Numbered from the stretch's first letter, positions 1-9,699 are shown. The stretch: DNA of 11,795 nucleotides from an uncultured Clostridia bacterium (GCA_947627585.1 CANQWP010000019.1:1-11795), one strand, 5' to 3'. The notes: generated by a model from the sequence alone, not told the origin. Made by a program: numbers and translations.

Positions 1-621
1 TCAGGTGCAGACGTAACTTACGAAAAAGAAGAAGCATTTAAAGATCATGAATATGTCTTCCCGAACGTGAGCGACGGAACTTACAGAATCACCTACACAG
101 TTTGTGACACAAGAGGAAACGGACTTGATTCTTCAAAGACTTATGAAATTGCAGTTGGCGACACAACCCCTCCAAAAATGACTTTCCCAGATAACTTTGT
201 TGAAAAGACATATGAAATTGGGAAAACAGAATCAATCAAGATTGATCTTGGAGAAATCGCTTTCAAAGATGCCGGAGTTGATGCTCTTGCGGAAGGAACA
301 TTCTCATACAAACCAACAGTAAAATTGTATAACAACTCGACAAATGCATATGTTGACCCATCAAGCAACGAAGGACTTGTTTATTACTTCCCTCTTGACA
401 ATGTTGGCTCATACACTTTGACAATTGAAGTTCAAGATGCTGTTGGAAACACAGCAAGACAAACATTTGATTTTGAAGTTGTTTCAAGAACAAGTGACAC
501 AGCCATGACATATGAAATTATTGGAACAATCTTGATTGTCATTTCAGTGCTTGTGCTTGCAGGAGTGATCATTTACTTCATCGTTTCAAAAGTAAAACTT
601 GACAAAGAATTGAAGAAATAA
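1..621 (+). CDS. C-terminal part of a membrane-anchored surface protein with Ig-like modules (5' end outside window)
   Basis: The frame is open from the first base, so the gene starts outside the window; 206 residues and a TAA stop are visible. The visible part has the end of one beta-rich module (a V-C-D-T-R-G-N turn), a DTTPP linker near visible residue 54, and a second module ending in a 'YTLTIEVQDAVGNTA' strand-turn. The aromatic-x-hydrophobic-x-D-x-x-GN pattern followed by a D-x-T-x-P linker is typical of bacterial Ig-like repeats in cell-surface proteins. Residues about 173-195 form one hydrophobic helix followed by a lysine-rich tail (KVKLDKELKK), so the protein should be anchored outside the cell with a short cytoplasmic end. 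There is no LPXTG sorting signal. A GTG at 67 could look like a start but lies inside the module and has no clear ribosome site. The ligand and exact role cannot be read. The convergent neighbour has the same architecture. Confidence 0.8.
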   Translation, partial: SGADVTYEKEEAFKDHEYVFPNVSDGTYRITYTVCDTRGNGLDSSKTYEIAVGDTTPPKMTFPDNFVEKTYEIGKTESIKIDLGEIAFKDAGVDALAEGTFSYKPTVKLYNNSTNAYVDPSSNEGLVYYFPLDNVGSYTLTIEVQDAVGNTARQTFDFEVVSRTSDTAMTYEIIGTILIVISVLVLAGVIIYFIVSKVKLDKELKK

Positions 622-625
622 TGCA

Positions 626-655
626 AAAAAAAGACCAAAAATTTGGTCTTTTTTT
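626..655. terminator. Bidirectional intrinsic terminator between the two convergent surface genes
   Basis: AAAAAAAGACCAAA pairs with TTTGGTCTTTTTTT (up to 14 bp around an AA centre, in practice a four-base loop). The flanking A-run and T-run make the structure read as a hairpin plus T-tract on both strands. It lies 5 nt after the + strand stop and 53 nt after the - strand stop, so it can end both transcripts. Confidence 0.85.
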
Positions 656-707
656 GTTGCTTGCAAATCAGTCTTGCAAAGAGTTGAAGAAACTTGTTGT
701 AAGAATG

Positions 708-3700
708 TCACTTGACAGAGATTCGTTTTCTCAACTTGATGATGATGAAGATCACTGCAACAAGGACAACGGCTGCAACAACAATTGCAATGATTGCAGC
801 GGCGTTTAAAGGTTCATTGCGAATCACTTTGTAGGTGAAAAGCAAGTTTCCGCTTGGCGACAAGATTTGAATGAAGTAAGTCCCGGTTGTCGAAATTGTG
901 AGCTGGCTTTCTCCGGTGCTTGAACTGTCGACTTCAACTCTTGAAGATTCAACATATCCGCCGTTGTCTGTTTGTCGAACGATGCGAAGTGTTGATTCTC
1001 CCATTTCAAGGAACAAGTTTGACAAATTGTAGGTCACCGAAATTGATCCCGTTGTTGATTCGCCCTCTTTCAAAGAAATCCTAAGTGGAGCGTTTCCAGA
1101 ATCTATTTTGACTTTGTATGTAAAGCGTGAAGTCATGTTTGTTGGGCCATATAAACGGTTGTTTGTGTTTATGGTGATCAAATATTCGCCAGCGCCAGTC
1201 TTTTCATCCAAATATGACAATGGAAGTTGGGTCATGTAGGTTGTTTTGCCAACAATCACGGTGTCTACATCAAGTGTTTCAAGAAGTGCTTGAGTGATGT
1301 CAACGAACGAAGTTACATTTTTCTTTTCAATTTTTTCAATATAATAGTTTGCATATTTGTTAAACACGTGTGAGACTTTATATTCGTTTTGATTGATGAT
1401 TGTGAATTGATATGTCTCTTGCCTTATGCTTCCAACGTTTGGCAGATTGCTTACGCTTGCAAAGGCAATTTCATAAAAACCTGGTTGATCAAAAGTGAAT
1501 TCTGTTGAACTTTCAAATTCTTTTTGATAAACTTCACCGTTTCGCTTTACAAGATATTTTCTTGTTCCAGTTTCTGGATCTTCTTCTGTATCCAAGAAGC
1601 TTGGATATCCGTCGGAGCGATAGAATCTTGTCAGAGTTGCCGGGTCAATTTTCAAAGTTACATAGTCATTATAAACGGCCTGTTTGACAGGCAAGCCTGT
1701 TTCAATTTCTCCAGTTTCTGGGTTTGTGTAGGTGACTGTGAACGGAACGTCTTTAAGGAAAATGAATTCAAATGTGTCCTCATAATTGATCAAGTTGCCG
1801 TTTGAATCTTTGTTTGCAAAACGTTGAATATTGCCGGCAGTATCAACAAACTGAATCGAGTACAGGCCAGAATAAGTCAGATAAATGTATTTGCATTCTT
1901 CATTTTCAACAGTCTTTGTGTAAACAACAGGTTCAATTTCCTTTCCACTTAACTTGATTTTGATGTCAATTTCGTTCTCCGGAATGACGAAGTATTTGGA
2001 CCAAATGATTTGTGTTCTGTCCATGTCGACGTCTTTTGTAACGACCAACATCTTTTCGGCAGTGCGCAGGTCATTCACCATGTTCTCGTTGGTGTTTATT
2101 GTGCCATTTGTGTCAAGGGTGAAGAATGATGACAAAAAGTTTTGTTCATTTGGAATGTACGTGATGACAACTGTTGTTTCAAACACCGGCACTTCGTAAT
2201 TTATGCTGTTTCGATTTGTCAAGAAGTATCTTTCACTTACAATCAATTGTTCGTTTACCGTATATCTCCAAGTGCGTTCTGGCGATTCATATCCGGTGAT
2301 TTTTTGTTCGTTGTTGACCTTGATTTTAACATTTCCAACAGCCGCATTCACAATGTAGTGATTTGAACATTGATAGGTGCTTCCAGGGTCAGGAGAACGG
2401 AAACTGTGTTCTGCTTTTTCCACAATTGTTGTTTCGCCATCAATGGTCTTTTCAACCCAATAGTTTGACGTCAGCGTGGACAAGCTGAATTGGAAGATTT
2501 GGCTTTCTGGGACTTTTTCAAAAACATATGCACCATTGCCAAGTTCATTGTGAAGATATTGTTCATCGTACCAAATTTTTAAGTAATATTTTTCAAGTCC
2601 ACCCGATGTGTTCTGGAGGCGCGTGCCCGAAGTCAATTCTTTCCAATCGGAATCTTCTGTGCGATACATAAATTTCACAGGAATGAAAGCTTCGTTTTCG
2701 TTAAGAGGATTGAATGTGACGCGAACTTGTGAATAATAGCCTTGCGTGCCATCAACCAGTGTGGAAGAAGGAATCAAGTTGTTGTTTACATCGCGAAGTT
2801 GGAATTGACCAGGCTTGTTCGCTTCTGAAATGTTGAGATTTTCTCTTGGAAGTTGGTCATACAAAGTGAAGTAAATTTCTTTCTTAGGCGAAATGCCCTC
2901 AATGCCATTTGCGCTTTCTTCATATTCAAGTTGGTCATACAAAACCAAAACAAAGTTGTCACGATATTGCTCTGCTTGCGATCGATTTGTGTGGAATGTC
3001 CAGGTTGTGATGCCACCATTGAAAGTTGGATCATCGCGATACATGTGCAGTGGTTGAATTCTCGATGTGCCTTGTTCATTTGTTGCGATTTCATAATATT
3101 CCACGTGATATTTGTTTGCGTTGAAATTGTATTGCAAGCCGTCTTTGATGATGTAATTGAGTCTTACTGCAGCATTATCGAAATAAGCATACAACGGATT
3201 TCTTGTTTCATCTGCAGAGGAGACTTCTTTGCTGATGACTGTTTCGCGGAAGATATGGGTTTCGGTGTAGGTCACACCATAGTTGTCAGTAAATTCATAT
3301 ACGACACGTGAATTTCTTGAAACTGAAGAATAGTTTGGATTGACTTCAAAACAAAGTTGATTGTCTCTTACATAAACTCTGACAAGTTCGTCTGACTGCC
3401 AAGTTTGAGATGGATTTTGAACAAAGTTTTTCCACAAACTTGCATAGCCCAACGGGTTTTTCACTTGAAGTGGCACATTATCAGCATTTACGCCATCGCT
3501 ATAAATTGCCCTTCCGTCAACAGTGATTTTCATTCCAATCACAAAAGCATCTTGAGAAAGCGTCGTGTTGTGAATTTTGTCATCTGAAACATATTGGAAA
3601 CTTAAAAGTTCTTGGCTTGAGGTGCTTGTTGGCATTGGGGTGAGCGGGGTGTTGTATATGTTGAAATAGAAAGCTGTTTGAGTGCCGTTCAGTCGGTCAA

Positions 3701-6700
3701 AAATTTCAAGTTTATGTTTTTGTGCAAGGCTTTGTTTTCCGTCAATCAAGCTTGAAATTGCAATCTTTTGGGCCGGACTGCCGTTTCCAGCAAAGATATA
3801 GGCATAGTTTTTGTCATAAGGGGTCAACATCAAATTGGTTATGTTTGAAGTTACATTTCCATCTTCGCCTCGGCTGTAAGTTGTAAGGCGCAGTCTTGCC
3901 CACTCGTCTCCAAAGAAGTTGATTCCGCGCAGCTCAAAGCCCGTTCGGGCAAAAATGTTGTGAATGGCGTTTGGATATGCCAAAGCGCGCTTATAATCTT
4001 CGGTCGTGTAAGCTTTTTCGTTGTTGTCCTCGTCCACATAGGTGATCAAGTTTTGATTTGCATCAAGGTCAGAAACAAAGATTGTGTAGATTGCCATGTT
4101 GCCGGCCCTGTCGATTTCAACAACTTCATAATAAGTGTTTGAATCAAGTTCTTGCATTGTTGTGACAAGGGTGAAGTCGTTTGGATTAAATTCGCTTGGA
4201 GAGGTCTCTCTCTTGTCTGTGGTGTATTTTGTGTTGATGTCGCCAACTTTGAAAGGTTTTACATATGCTGTCGCGTCTTCTTCACTTGCATTGAGATCTC
4301 TTATGAAATCCTTTGTTACACTGTAAGAATAATAGGCAAAAATGTTTTGATCGGTTCCGTTGCTTATGTTGTAGGAAGTGTTTTGAAGGTCGGTGGTGAC
4401 AGTGTTGTTGTTTGCTGTCAGATATGTCCTCAAAGCTGAATGATTGAACAGCTCACCCATCGAAGCCGGTGTATCTTGCAAGGCTTTGTTCACCAGAGAT
4501 TCAACATTGTTGCTTGGAGCACAAAGGTCGATGTAGATTCTCTTTGTGATTGTGGAATATAGATTGTTGCCATTCTCGTCTTTGGCAACGTCATGGTTTT
4601 TGTATTGCATTGTGATGTCCACGTGTCCGCCATTTTGATAAACGCCAAGAAGAGTTTGCAAATCCAAAATTCCGGAATATATGTTATTGTTTTCTTTTGG
4701 CATTGTGTCCCAAATGTTTTGATGAGTTCTGGAATAGGAATTTTGTTCAAGGTTGTAAGAGAAGTCCTCTCCGACCCCCATGTTGTTTCTTGTTGAAAAC
4801 TTGATTTGAGTCACGTCAATGTCAGCCATGAATTCGTTTCGAGATTTTTCCCACGTGATGTTCAATTTCGATTGATTTGTGTAGTAGGTGAGTGGTGCAT
4901 TGTTGCTGGCTGGGGTGTTGTTTAGAGTTTGACCATTTGTGGTTGTAACTTCAAAATTTGGGGTTGTGTTTTCAATTACAAAATTGAAGTCAAAGGTTTT
5001 TGTGTAAAGATTTTCGTCAGTGCCCGTGCCAAACATTCCTTGATAAATTCTCACATAATAAGTTCCTGGCTGATACATGATTTTATATTCATCAGAGGAA
5101 TTGTAATTGAAGAATTTGAGGAAGCCGTGTCCGTCAGCCGCAGCCTTGACAGTGTCGAGAGTAGGTTGTTTTGGAGTTGTGCAAGTCACAGCAATTGGTG
5201 TGGCAGAGGAAATTGCTGGATTGACGTCTTTGTAGATCTCTGCATAAAGAGCATATTCGCGAATCAAGTTCTTTTCTTTGAATTGATAATAGTTCATTGT
5301 GTCAAGGTCGAGTTTTGTTGTGTCTCCCTCAACAACAACTTGTTCGGAATCAAAGTCATATTTCACGTCAAATTCATATCCGTTACTTAATCTGGCTTTT
5401 TCAACATAGGTTGTGTATTTGAATTGTGGGACATAAAGTTTGACCGGAAGTTCGTTTGTGTTGAGGTTGTTGCTGTAAAGCAAAGCGCCATTTGTGTTGC
5501 TCTTTTCGCTGTTTGGGAATGTGACAACAAGGTCATAATTTGAGCCGGAATCATACATTGCCACAAAGATGTCGCCGCCGACCAAATCTTCGTTGTGATT
5601 TTTCCCGCTTGCATCATCAACAAGTCGCTGATTTGAGATTACATCGTTTCGGTCAACAATCAAAACATAGGTCCTGGTTGTGTAGTCTTCAGCGTTGTGC
5701 ATGAATCCATTGTCAGTTTTGTATGTTCTTGTGATGACGTATTTCCCCGGGGCGGTGACATTGTCTTCATTTGGCCTTATTTGAATTGTCCTTGTCTGCG
5801 TGTCTCCCTCATCTTCAAAGGTGTAAAGCTTTTGAGGCTCATTTTTTGCGTCATCAAAGGCATAATACCAATATTTTGTTCTTGCAATTGTGTTTCCTTC
5901 GGTGTCCGGCTCATCCGCAGGGTCCGGCACCAGTTTGGACATCGCTTTAAATTCATAATATGTGATGGTCACGCTTTCAACCTGGATCTTGTCGTTCGAA
6001 GAATCGGTTGGTCTGAAAGTGAGCTCAAGCGGCTTGTTGAGGCGAGTTGGGTTGAGATATGTGACAAGAGTTTCGTCATCAGGTTTTTCAACATTGTTTG
6101 AAGTGATATATTCTGTTGTTTGATCGTTTGTCTGATATTGTATGAAAAATCTTGATGTGTCGAAACTTACAATAATTGTTTGTTTTGCACTGTAATATGA
6201 TGTGAATTGTTGTTCAGCGTCGTCGTTCCACTGGGTGTATTTTTTCGTGTTGGACTTGTCTCGAATCAAAACTGTGTAAGTGATTTCTGCTTTGGCATCA
6301 AACTCATGTGAGAAGACGCCGTCTTGTTTTTGATATGAAACGCCTTCCATATAATAGCTCGTGTTTTCAATTTCAATTGTGACATAAAGCCCGTCATAAT
6401 TTGAAATCAAAGAACTTACGTTGTCTGCTGAAGAATCGGCATTAATTGTTGGTTTCAAATTTTGAATTCTTTTTTTGTCAAAAAGCTTTTGACGAATAAG
6501 CTCATAGATTTCTGTGCTGGCCTTGCCGTCATGTGTTTTATATATTTCGTCGGTGAGGTCAGAGATGGAAGGATGGGTGGTTTCATAGTCTTGGCCCGTG
6601 TAGAGATTTTCGTTTAAGCCGGAAATGTAAATTGCTTTATATTTTCCCCAATATAGCGTCGTTTTAGAGTTAATGAAAGGTGAGGTTGGAATTGAATAGC

Positions 6701-9419
6701 CATTGTCGTCATGAATTGCAAAAATTGGAGCAGTGTTGTCAATCATAAAGACGTCAAGCTTGTGATTGCCGGCGGCGTCATAAACATCAAGAAAATAGAG
6801 TCCAGCGTCTGAGAGAACATATTGCTTGTCCAAATTGTTCTCGTCAAGTTCCAAGGTGTTTCCGGCATATGGAAGCCAGTTGCGATATTCTTTTTCGTTT
6901 GATCCGTCAGTTTTGTCAACGCTTGTGCGAAGGTCCAAAATGCTGTTGACAGGAAGTGTTTCATTGTTCACCATATATGTCAACAATTCTTCAACTTTTT
7001 CTTCGTTGGTTGAAGAATAATATTGCCCAAGAAGCCCATTTTGAAGAGGGAAATAGCGATAATAAGCCCACATTTTTGCACCGCTCAATTTCTTGTTCCA
7101 ACTGAAAGCGATTGGCTGATTTGTCGAGAAGTTATCATCAGCAATGTCGGAGTGGAAGAAATATTTTGACGTGCCATTGATTTGTTGGAAGTTTCTTGCT
7201 TTGATGCCCTCAATTGGGTTTGTGTCGATTGTGAAAGTGATTTGCCTGAAATATCCCGTTCCCGTGTCATAATCAAGTTTTTCTGGGTGGTTTTTGATTT
7301 CGTTGGTGTAATAAAGTCGCACGGTGTATCTTCCATTTGCCGTTTTTGGCAAAGTTCGGCGGCTGTCGTTGTCGCCTTCAAAGCTTGTAAGGTCGTCGAA
7401 AGAAAGTCCACGTGAAGTATATCCGCTCAGCCACTGACCGTTTGTGCCGGCGGCATAGTCCCAGCCATAGACTTGAATGGTGACGTCTTTGTTATATTTG
7501 TTCAAATTTGTTGTGTCAGTTATGAACACTGACTGATTTAAAAACATGTTTTTTGAAACGGTTTTTCCGTTTTCGGCGACAATCTCAATTTCAGGAACGT
7601 TTTTGTCAATTTCAAAGAAGAAAATTTGTTTAAAAAGTTGAGTTCCTCCGGTTGTGCTTTCATTCAAATTGAAATTGGAATAGTTATATCTCAAAACATA
7701 GACATATTTCCCTGGGGTGTTTTGTGTAAGGCCATCAAAAGTGCCTTGATACATTGTCTCGCCTTGCAATTTTGCGGTGTTGACCTTTGTGAATGTGTCA
7801 ATGTTTGCCGTTGTATAGATTGTGCTTTCAACACCTGAGAATTGAGAGCCGTTTCCGCTCAGGAGGGTGGCGTTGGCAAGAAAACTCAGCGGGGTCTGAT
7901 TTGTTTTCACTGGGGAATATGCAAAAGAGCCATCAGTTTCCGTCTTGTTGATGAAGCTGAAGATGTTTTGAGGAGTGAAGAAACTTGAGCTGTTGTCTCC
8001 AAGTTGATAATAACTATTCGCATACAAAAATTCGCTTGTAACATCGGCGCCGTCCACAAAAGTTTCGGTCGTCAAATCAAAATCTTTCATCTCTTTGATA
8101 GGGCGAACGTTGTTTTGATCAGCTTCACTGTCAAAGTCGGTGTAAAAAAGTTGATAGCCAAACATATGCACTTTGGACGTCTTGATTTCGCTTGCAACGC
8201 CATTGAGCTCATATTTTTGCCAAACTGTGGATTGATCTTGGCCATATTCAACGACCAAAATTGGCTTGAGAACGATGTTATATACTCCGACATCGGTGAA
8301 GAACACCTTGATGGTGTGGTTTATTGTGTCGATTTTTGTTTTGACGATGCTTGCGTCGGAATCGTCACCGGGAACGACGGCGTCTTCTTCCTGGCCGTTG
8401 AGCTGGTCGGTGTTCAGCCTCAAAGAAGCGCTTGACAAAACGTTTGAAAGTTCTTTGGTGATGTCGGCTTCAAAACGCCAATAGTCATATTCTATGTAAG
8501 GAATTTTGTTTTTCTCTGATGCAAGGTCGCCAGCAGCGGTCGAAGATGTTGACTTTGAAGAGAAGTTGCTGTAAAGCAAATAGGCATCAGGTTGAAGGTC
8601 ACTTTCGAGGCTGATTGCGTGGTCGAAAGAGGCGTTTTTCATGTTTGGGCGATTGTTGGTCAAATAGTCTCCACGATTCGTGACATAAAAACTGTAGGTT
8701 TCAGTGAAGCTTTGGTTTTCAAAGGTGATGGTCTCCAAGCTGTTTGTTCCATTCGTGGTGGAGAAAATTGTATATTCAATTGAAAGCTCATACACGCCTT
8801 CCACGAAGTTTTCGCCATCAAAAAGGGAAATGGAATGTTCACCTTCGCCTTCAGCATCAAACACCATTTCAAAAATTTCGATGTGCGGGTCGGCGCTTTG
8901 TTCATGATCGTTTGGATTGGCATTTGGAAACATATATTCGGTTGGGTCAACAAACTTTTTCCCTTGACTGCTTATATCGATTGTTTTTCCGTTGATTTTC
9001 AAGGTTGGGTTGATGTTTGCAAAAAACAGGAAAGTTGCGCGGTTACTCAAGTTTGGATAAAAGACATAATTGAAAATTTCTTGGTCATTGTATTGTTCGT
9101 TTTCAATGCCGTTATAGTCAAAAGAAAGTCTAAGAGAGTTTTTTGCTTGGGCGGAATAGAGAAATGTGTCGCTTGAAATGAGAGAGTCGCCATAAGCCTG
9201 CTCTTTCTGCTCAGCAGAGGTGTCTTCATCGATGACAAAATCTTCACGCAAGAAGAAAGGTCGCGCTTTCAGGCTCTGGTTGCCAAGAGGCTCGACCGAG
9301 GATATGTTGAGTGCGGAAGCGGCTTCTGGTTTTGGGAAAAACAAAAAGCCAACGCCAGCAAGCATGAAGGCAAAAATTATGTAAAAAACATTTTTAATCA
9401 TGAATTTTTTTCTTTCCAT
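708..9419 (-). CDS. Giant secreted, membrane-anchored Ig-like repeat surface protein (2903 aa)
   Basis: The N-terminus is a signal peptide: basic MERKK start, hydrophobic stretch at residues 11-28, and a likely signal peptidase site after ASA (residue 36). The C-terminus is one helix at about 2873-2894 followed by KLRKRISVK, which places nearly 2850 residues outside the cell. The interior is beta-rich, low in cysteine and rich in Asn, Asp and Thr. Module ends look like bacterial Ig-like repeats: EIDKNVP (about 603), TIDTNP (730), IDNTAP (893), VDRND (1255), IENTTP (1482), IDLCAP (1630), LKDVP (2555) and KIDSGNAP (2771). D-x-AGN turns precede some of these (about 875, 1800 and 2530). No enzymatic motif, tandem identical repeat or C-terminal LPXTG was seen; an internal LPKTA is not a sorting signal. 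The start is set by GAGAGG 7 nt upstream; Met7 is a poorer alternative. Adhesion or envelope scaffold is the likely role, by inference. TGA stop. Confidence 0.9.
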   Translation of the reverse strand: MERKKFMIKNVFYIIFAFMLAGVGFLFFPKPEAASALNISSVEPLGNQSLKARPFFLREDFVIDEDTSAEQKEQAYGDSLISSDTFLYSAQAKNSLRLSFDYNGIENEQYNDQEIFNYVFYPNLSNRATFLFFANINPTLKINGKTIDISSQGKKFVDPTEYMFPNANPNDHEQSADPHIEIFEMVFDAEGEGEHSISLFDGENFVEGVYELSIEYTIFSTTNGTNSLETITFENQSFTETYSFYVTNRGDYLTNNRPNMKNASFDHAISLESDLQPDAYLLYSNFSSKSTSSTAAGDLASEKNKIPYIEYDYWRFEADITKELSNVLSSASLRLNTDQLNGQEEDAVVPGDDSDASIVKTKIDTINHTIKVFFTDVGVYNIVLKPILVVEYGQDQSTVWQKYELNGVASEIKTSKVHMFGYQLFYTDFDSEADQNNVRPIKEMKDFDLTTETFVDGADVTSEFLYANSYYQLGDNSSSFFTPQNIFSFINKTETDGSFAYSPVKTNQTPLSFLANATLLSGNGSQFSGVESTIYTTANIDTFTKVNTAKLQGETMYQGTFDGLTQNTPGKYVYVLRYNYSNFNLNESTTGGTQLFKQIFFFEIDKNVPEIEIVAENGKTVSKNMFLNQSVFITDTTNLNKYNKDVTIQVYGWDYAAGTNGQWLSGYTSRGLSFDDLTSFEGDNDSRRTLPKTANGRYTVRLYYTNEIKNHPEKLDYDTGTGYFRQITFTIDTNPIEGIKARNFQQINGTSKYFFHSDIADDNFSTNQPIAFSWNKKLSGAKMWAYYRYFPLQNGLLGQYYSSTNEEKVEELLTYMVNNETLPVNSILDLRTSVDKTDGSNEKEYRNWLPYAGNTLELDENNLDKQYVLSDAGLYFLDVYDAAGNHKLDVFMIDNTAPIFAIHDDNGYSIPTSPFINSKTTLYWGKYKAIYISGLNENLYTGQDYETTHPSISDLTDEIYKTHDGKASTEIYELIRQKLFDKKRIQNLKPTINADSSADNVSSLISNYDGLYVTIEIENTSYYMEGVSYQKQDGVFSHEFDAKAEITYTVLIRDKSNTKKYTQWNDDAEQQFTSYYSAKQTIIVSFDTSRFFIQYQTNDQTTEYITSNNVEKPDDETLVTYLNPTRLNKPLELTFRPTDSSNDKIQVESVTITYYEFKAMSKLVPDPADEPDTEGNTIARTKYWYYAFDDAKNEPQKLYTFEDEGDTQTRTIQIRPNEDNVTAPGKYVITRTYKTDNGFMHNAEDYTTRTYVLIVDRNDVISNQRLVDDASGKNHNEDLVGGDIFVAMYDSGSNYDLVVTFPNSEKSNTNGALLYSNNLNTNELPVKLYVPQFKYTTYVEKARLSNGYEFDVKYDFDSEQVVVEGDTTKLDLDTMNYYQFKEKNLIREYALYAEIYKDVNPAISSATPIAVTCTTPKQPTLDTVKAAADGHGFLKFFNYNSSDEYKIMYQPGTYYVRIYQGMFGTGTDENLYTKTFDFNFVIENTTPNFEVTTTNGQTLNNTPASNNAPLTYYTNQSKLNITWEKSRNEFMADIDVTQIKFSTRNNMGVGEDFSYNLEQNSYSRTHQNIWDTMPKENNNIYSGILDLQTLLGVYQNGGHVDITMQYKNHDVAKDENGNNLYSTITKRIYIDLCAPSNNVESLVNKALQDTPASMGELFNHSALRTYLTANNNTVTTDLQNTSYNISNGTDQNIFAYYSYSVTKDFIRDLNASEEDATAYVKPFKVGDINTKYTTDKRETSPSEFNPNDFTLVTTMQELDSNTYYEVVEIDRAGNMAIYTIFVSDLDANQNLITYVDEDNNEKAYTTEDYKRALAYPNAIHNIFARTGFELRGINFFGDEWARLRLTTYSRGEDGNVTSNITNLMLTPYDKNYAYIFAGNGSPAQKIAISSLIDGKQSLAQKHKLEIFDRLNGTQTAFYFNIYNTPLTPMPTSTSSQELLSFQYVSDDKIHNTTLSQDAFVIGMKITVDGRAIYSDGVNADNVPLQVKNPLGYASLWKNFVQNPSQTWQSDELVRVYVRDNQLCFEVNPNYSSVSRNSRVVYEFTDNYGVTYTETHIFRETVISKEVSSADETRNPLYAYFDNAAVRLNYIIKDGLQYNFNANKYHVEYYEIATNEQGTSRIQPLHMYRDDPTFNGGITTWTFHTNRSQAEQYRDNFVLVLYDQLEYEESANGIEGISPKKEIYFTLYDQLPRENLNISEANKPGQFQLRDVNNNLIPSSTLVDGTQGYYSQVRVTFNPLNENEAFIPVKFMYRTEDSDWKELTSGTRLQNTSGGLEKYYLKIWYDEQYLHNELGNGAYVFEKVPESQIFQFSLSTLTSNYWVEKTIDGETTIVEKAEHSFRSPDPGSTYQCSNHYIVNAAVGNVKIKVNNEQKITGYESPERTWRYTVNEQLIVSERYFLTNRNSINYEVPVFETTVVITYIPNEQNFLSSFFTLDTNGTINTNENMVNDLRTAEKMLVVTKDVDMDRTQIIWSKYFVIPENEIDIKIKLSGKEIEPVVYTKTVENEECKYIYLTYSGLYSIQFVDTAGNIQRFANKDSNGNLINYEDTFEFIFLKDVPFTVTYTNPETGEIETGLPVKQAVYNDYVTLKIDPATLTRFYRSDGYPSFLDTEEDPETGTRKYLVKRNGEVYQKEFESSTEFTFDQPGFYEIAFASVSNLPNVGSIRQETYQFTIINQNEYKVSHVFNKYANYYIEKIEKKNVTSFVDITQALLETLDVDTVIVGKTTYMTQLPLSYLDEKTGAGEYLITINTNNRLYGPTNMTSRFTYKVKIDSGNAPLRISLKEGESTTGSISVTYNLSNLFLEMGESTLRIVRQTDNGGYVESSRVEVDSSSTGESQLTISTTGTYFIQILSPSGNLLFTYKVIRNEPLNAAAIIAIVVAAVVLVAVIFIIIKLRKRISVK

Positions 9420-9426
9420 AAAAATA

Positions 9427-9432
9427 CCTCTC
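9427..9432 (-). promoter_or_regulatory. Ribosome binding site of the giant surface gene
   Basis: On the minus strand GAGAGG lies 7 nt before the ATG at 9419. This good Shine-Dalgarno match fixes the start at the first Met rather than at the in-frame ATG six codons later. Confidence 0.7.
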
Positions 9433-9446
9433 TTGAATTCGAAATT

Positions 9447-9474
9447 ATTTTATCACAAAAAAAAACAATTTCAA
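9447..9474 (-). promoter_or_regulatory. Probable sigma-70-type promoter of the giant surface gene
   Basis: On the minus strand TTGAAA (9474-9469) is followed after 16 nt by TAAAAT (9452-9447), with TG one base upstream of the -10 (extended -10). The T-rich spacer and AT-rich upstream DNA fit a vegetative promoter. It predicts a leader of about 20 nt containing the GAGAGG site. A/T-rich sequence can give such matches by chance. Confidence 0.55.
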
Positions 9475-9553
9475 AATAAATAAAGATAATATTTTATTAA
9501 ATTTATTATATATAAAATATACATTAAAATACATTCTTTTTGCCTAAATGCGC

Positions 9554-9580
9554 CAAAGCCGCTGAAATCGGGCAGCTTTG
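9554..9580. other. GC-containing hairpin in the AT-rich divergent intergenic region
   Basis: CAAAGC-C-GC pairs with GC-A-GCTTTG: six outer and two inner pairs with one mismatch, loop about 9 nt. It stands out because the DNA around it is nearly pure A/T. No T-run follows on either strand, so it does not look like a terminator. It could be an operator or an RNA element, but nothing assigns it. Confidence 0.4.
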
Positions 9581-9581
9581 C

Positions 9582-9610
9582 TTGAAGAAAAAAACGAAAA
9601 AAAATAAATT
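9582..9610 (+). promoter_or_regulatory. Candidate promoter for the KwaA-like membrane protein gene
   Basis: TTGAAG (9582-9587) and TAAATT (9605-9610) are 17 nt apart. Base bias favours chance matches here, but no better + strand candidate is seen before the gene. If used, the transcript would start near 9617 and carry the hairpin at 9623-9659 in its leader. Confidence 0.3.
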
Positions 9611-9622
9611 AAAAAAAATAAA

Positions 9623-9665
9623 AATTAAAAAAATGTGCAAAAAAAGCGCTTTTTTAATTATTTTT
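9623..9665. terminator. A-tract/T-tract hairpin, terminator- or attenuator-like
   Basis: GTGC (9635-9638) pairs with GCGC (9646-9649) around an A7 loop. The stem extends through an A-run pairing with T6 and a TTAA-type end (AATT 9623-9626 with AATT 9656-9659), with two single-base bulges. T-rich sequence follows on the + strand, and the A-rich left side gives T-runs on the minus strand, so it could work both ways. It sits 35 nt before the start of the gene at 9700. It may insulate the divergent genes or attenuate the right-hand gene. Confidence 0.45.
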
Positions 9666-9699
9666 TATTATTTTTTTATTTTTTTGGAAAAATATTTTT

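Noticed and set aside
621..809. 62-codon + strand frame overlapping the stop of the left surface gene
   Set aside because: It runs through the terminator hairpin and into the antisense of the giant gene's end; its low-complexity end (acidic, Asn/Cys-rich) mirrors the membrane anchor codons.
2853..5390. Long + strand frames opposite the giant gene (for example 2853-3311 and 4929-5390)
   Set aside because: They are antisense to a continuous coding frame with signal peptide and anchor, have no ribosome sites of note, and look like translations of reversed coding DNA.
7313..7375. LPKTA in the giant protein as a sortase signal
   Set aside because: It is internal (about residue 685-700), not followed by a hydrophobic helix and basic tail at the C-terminus.
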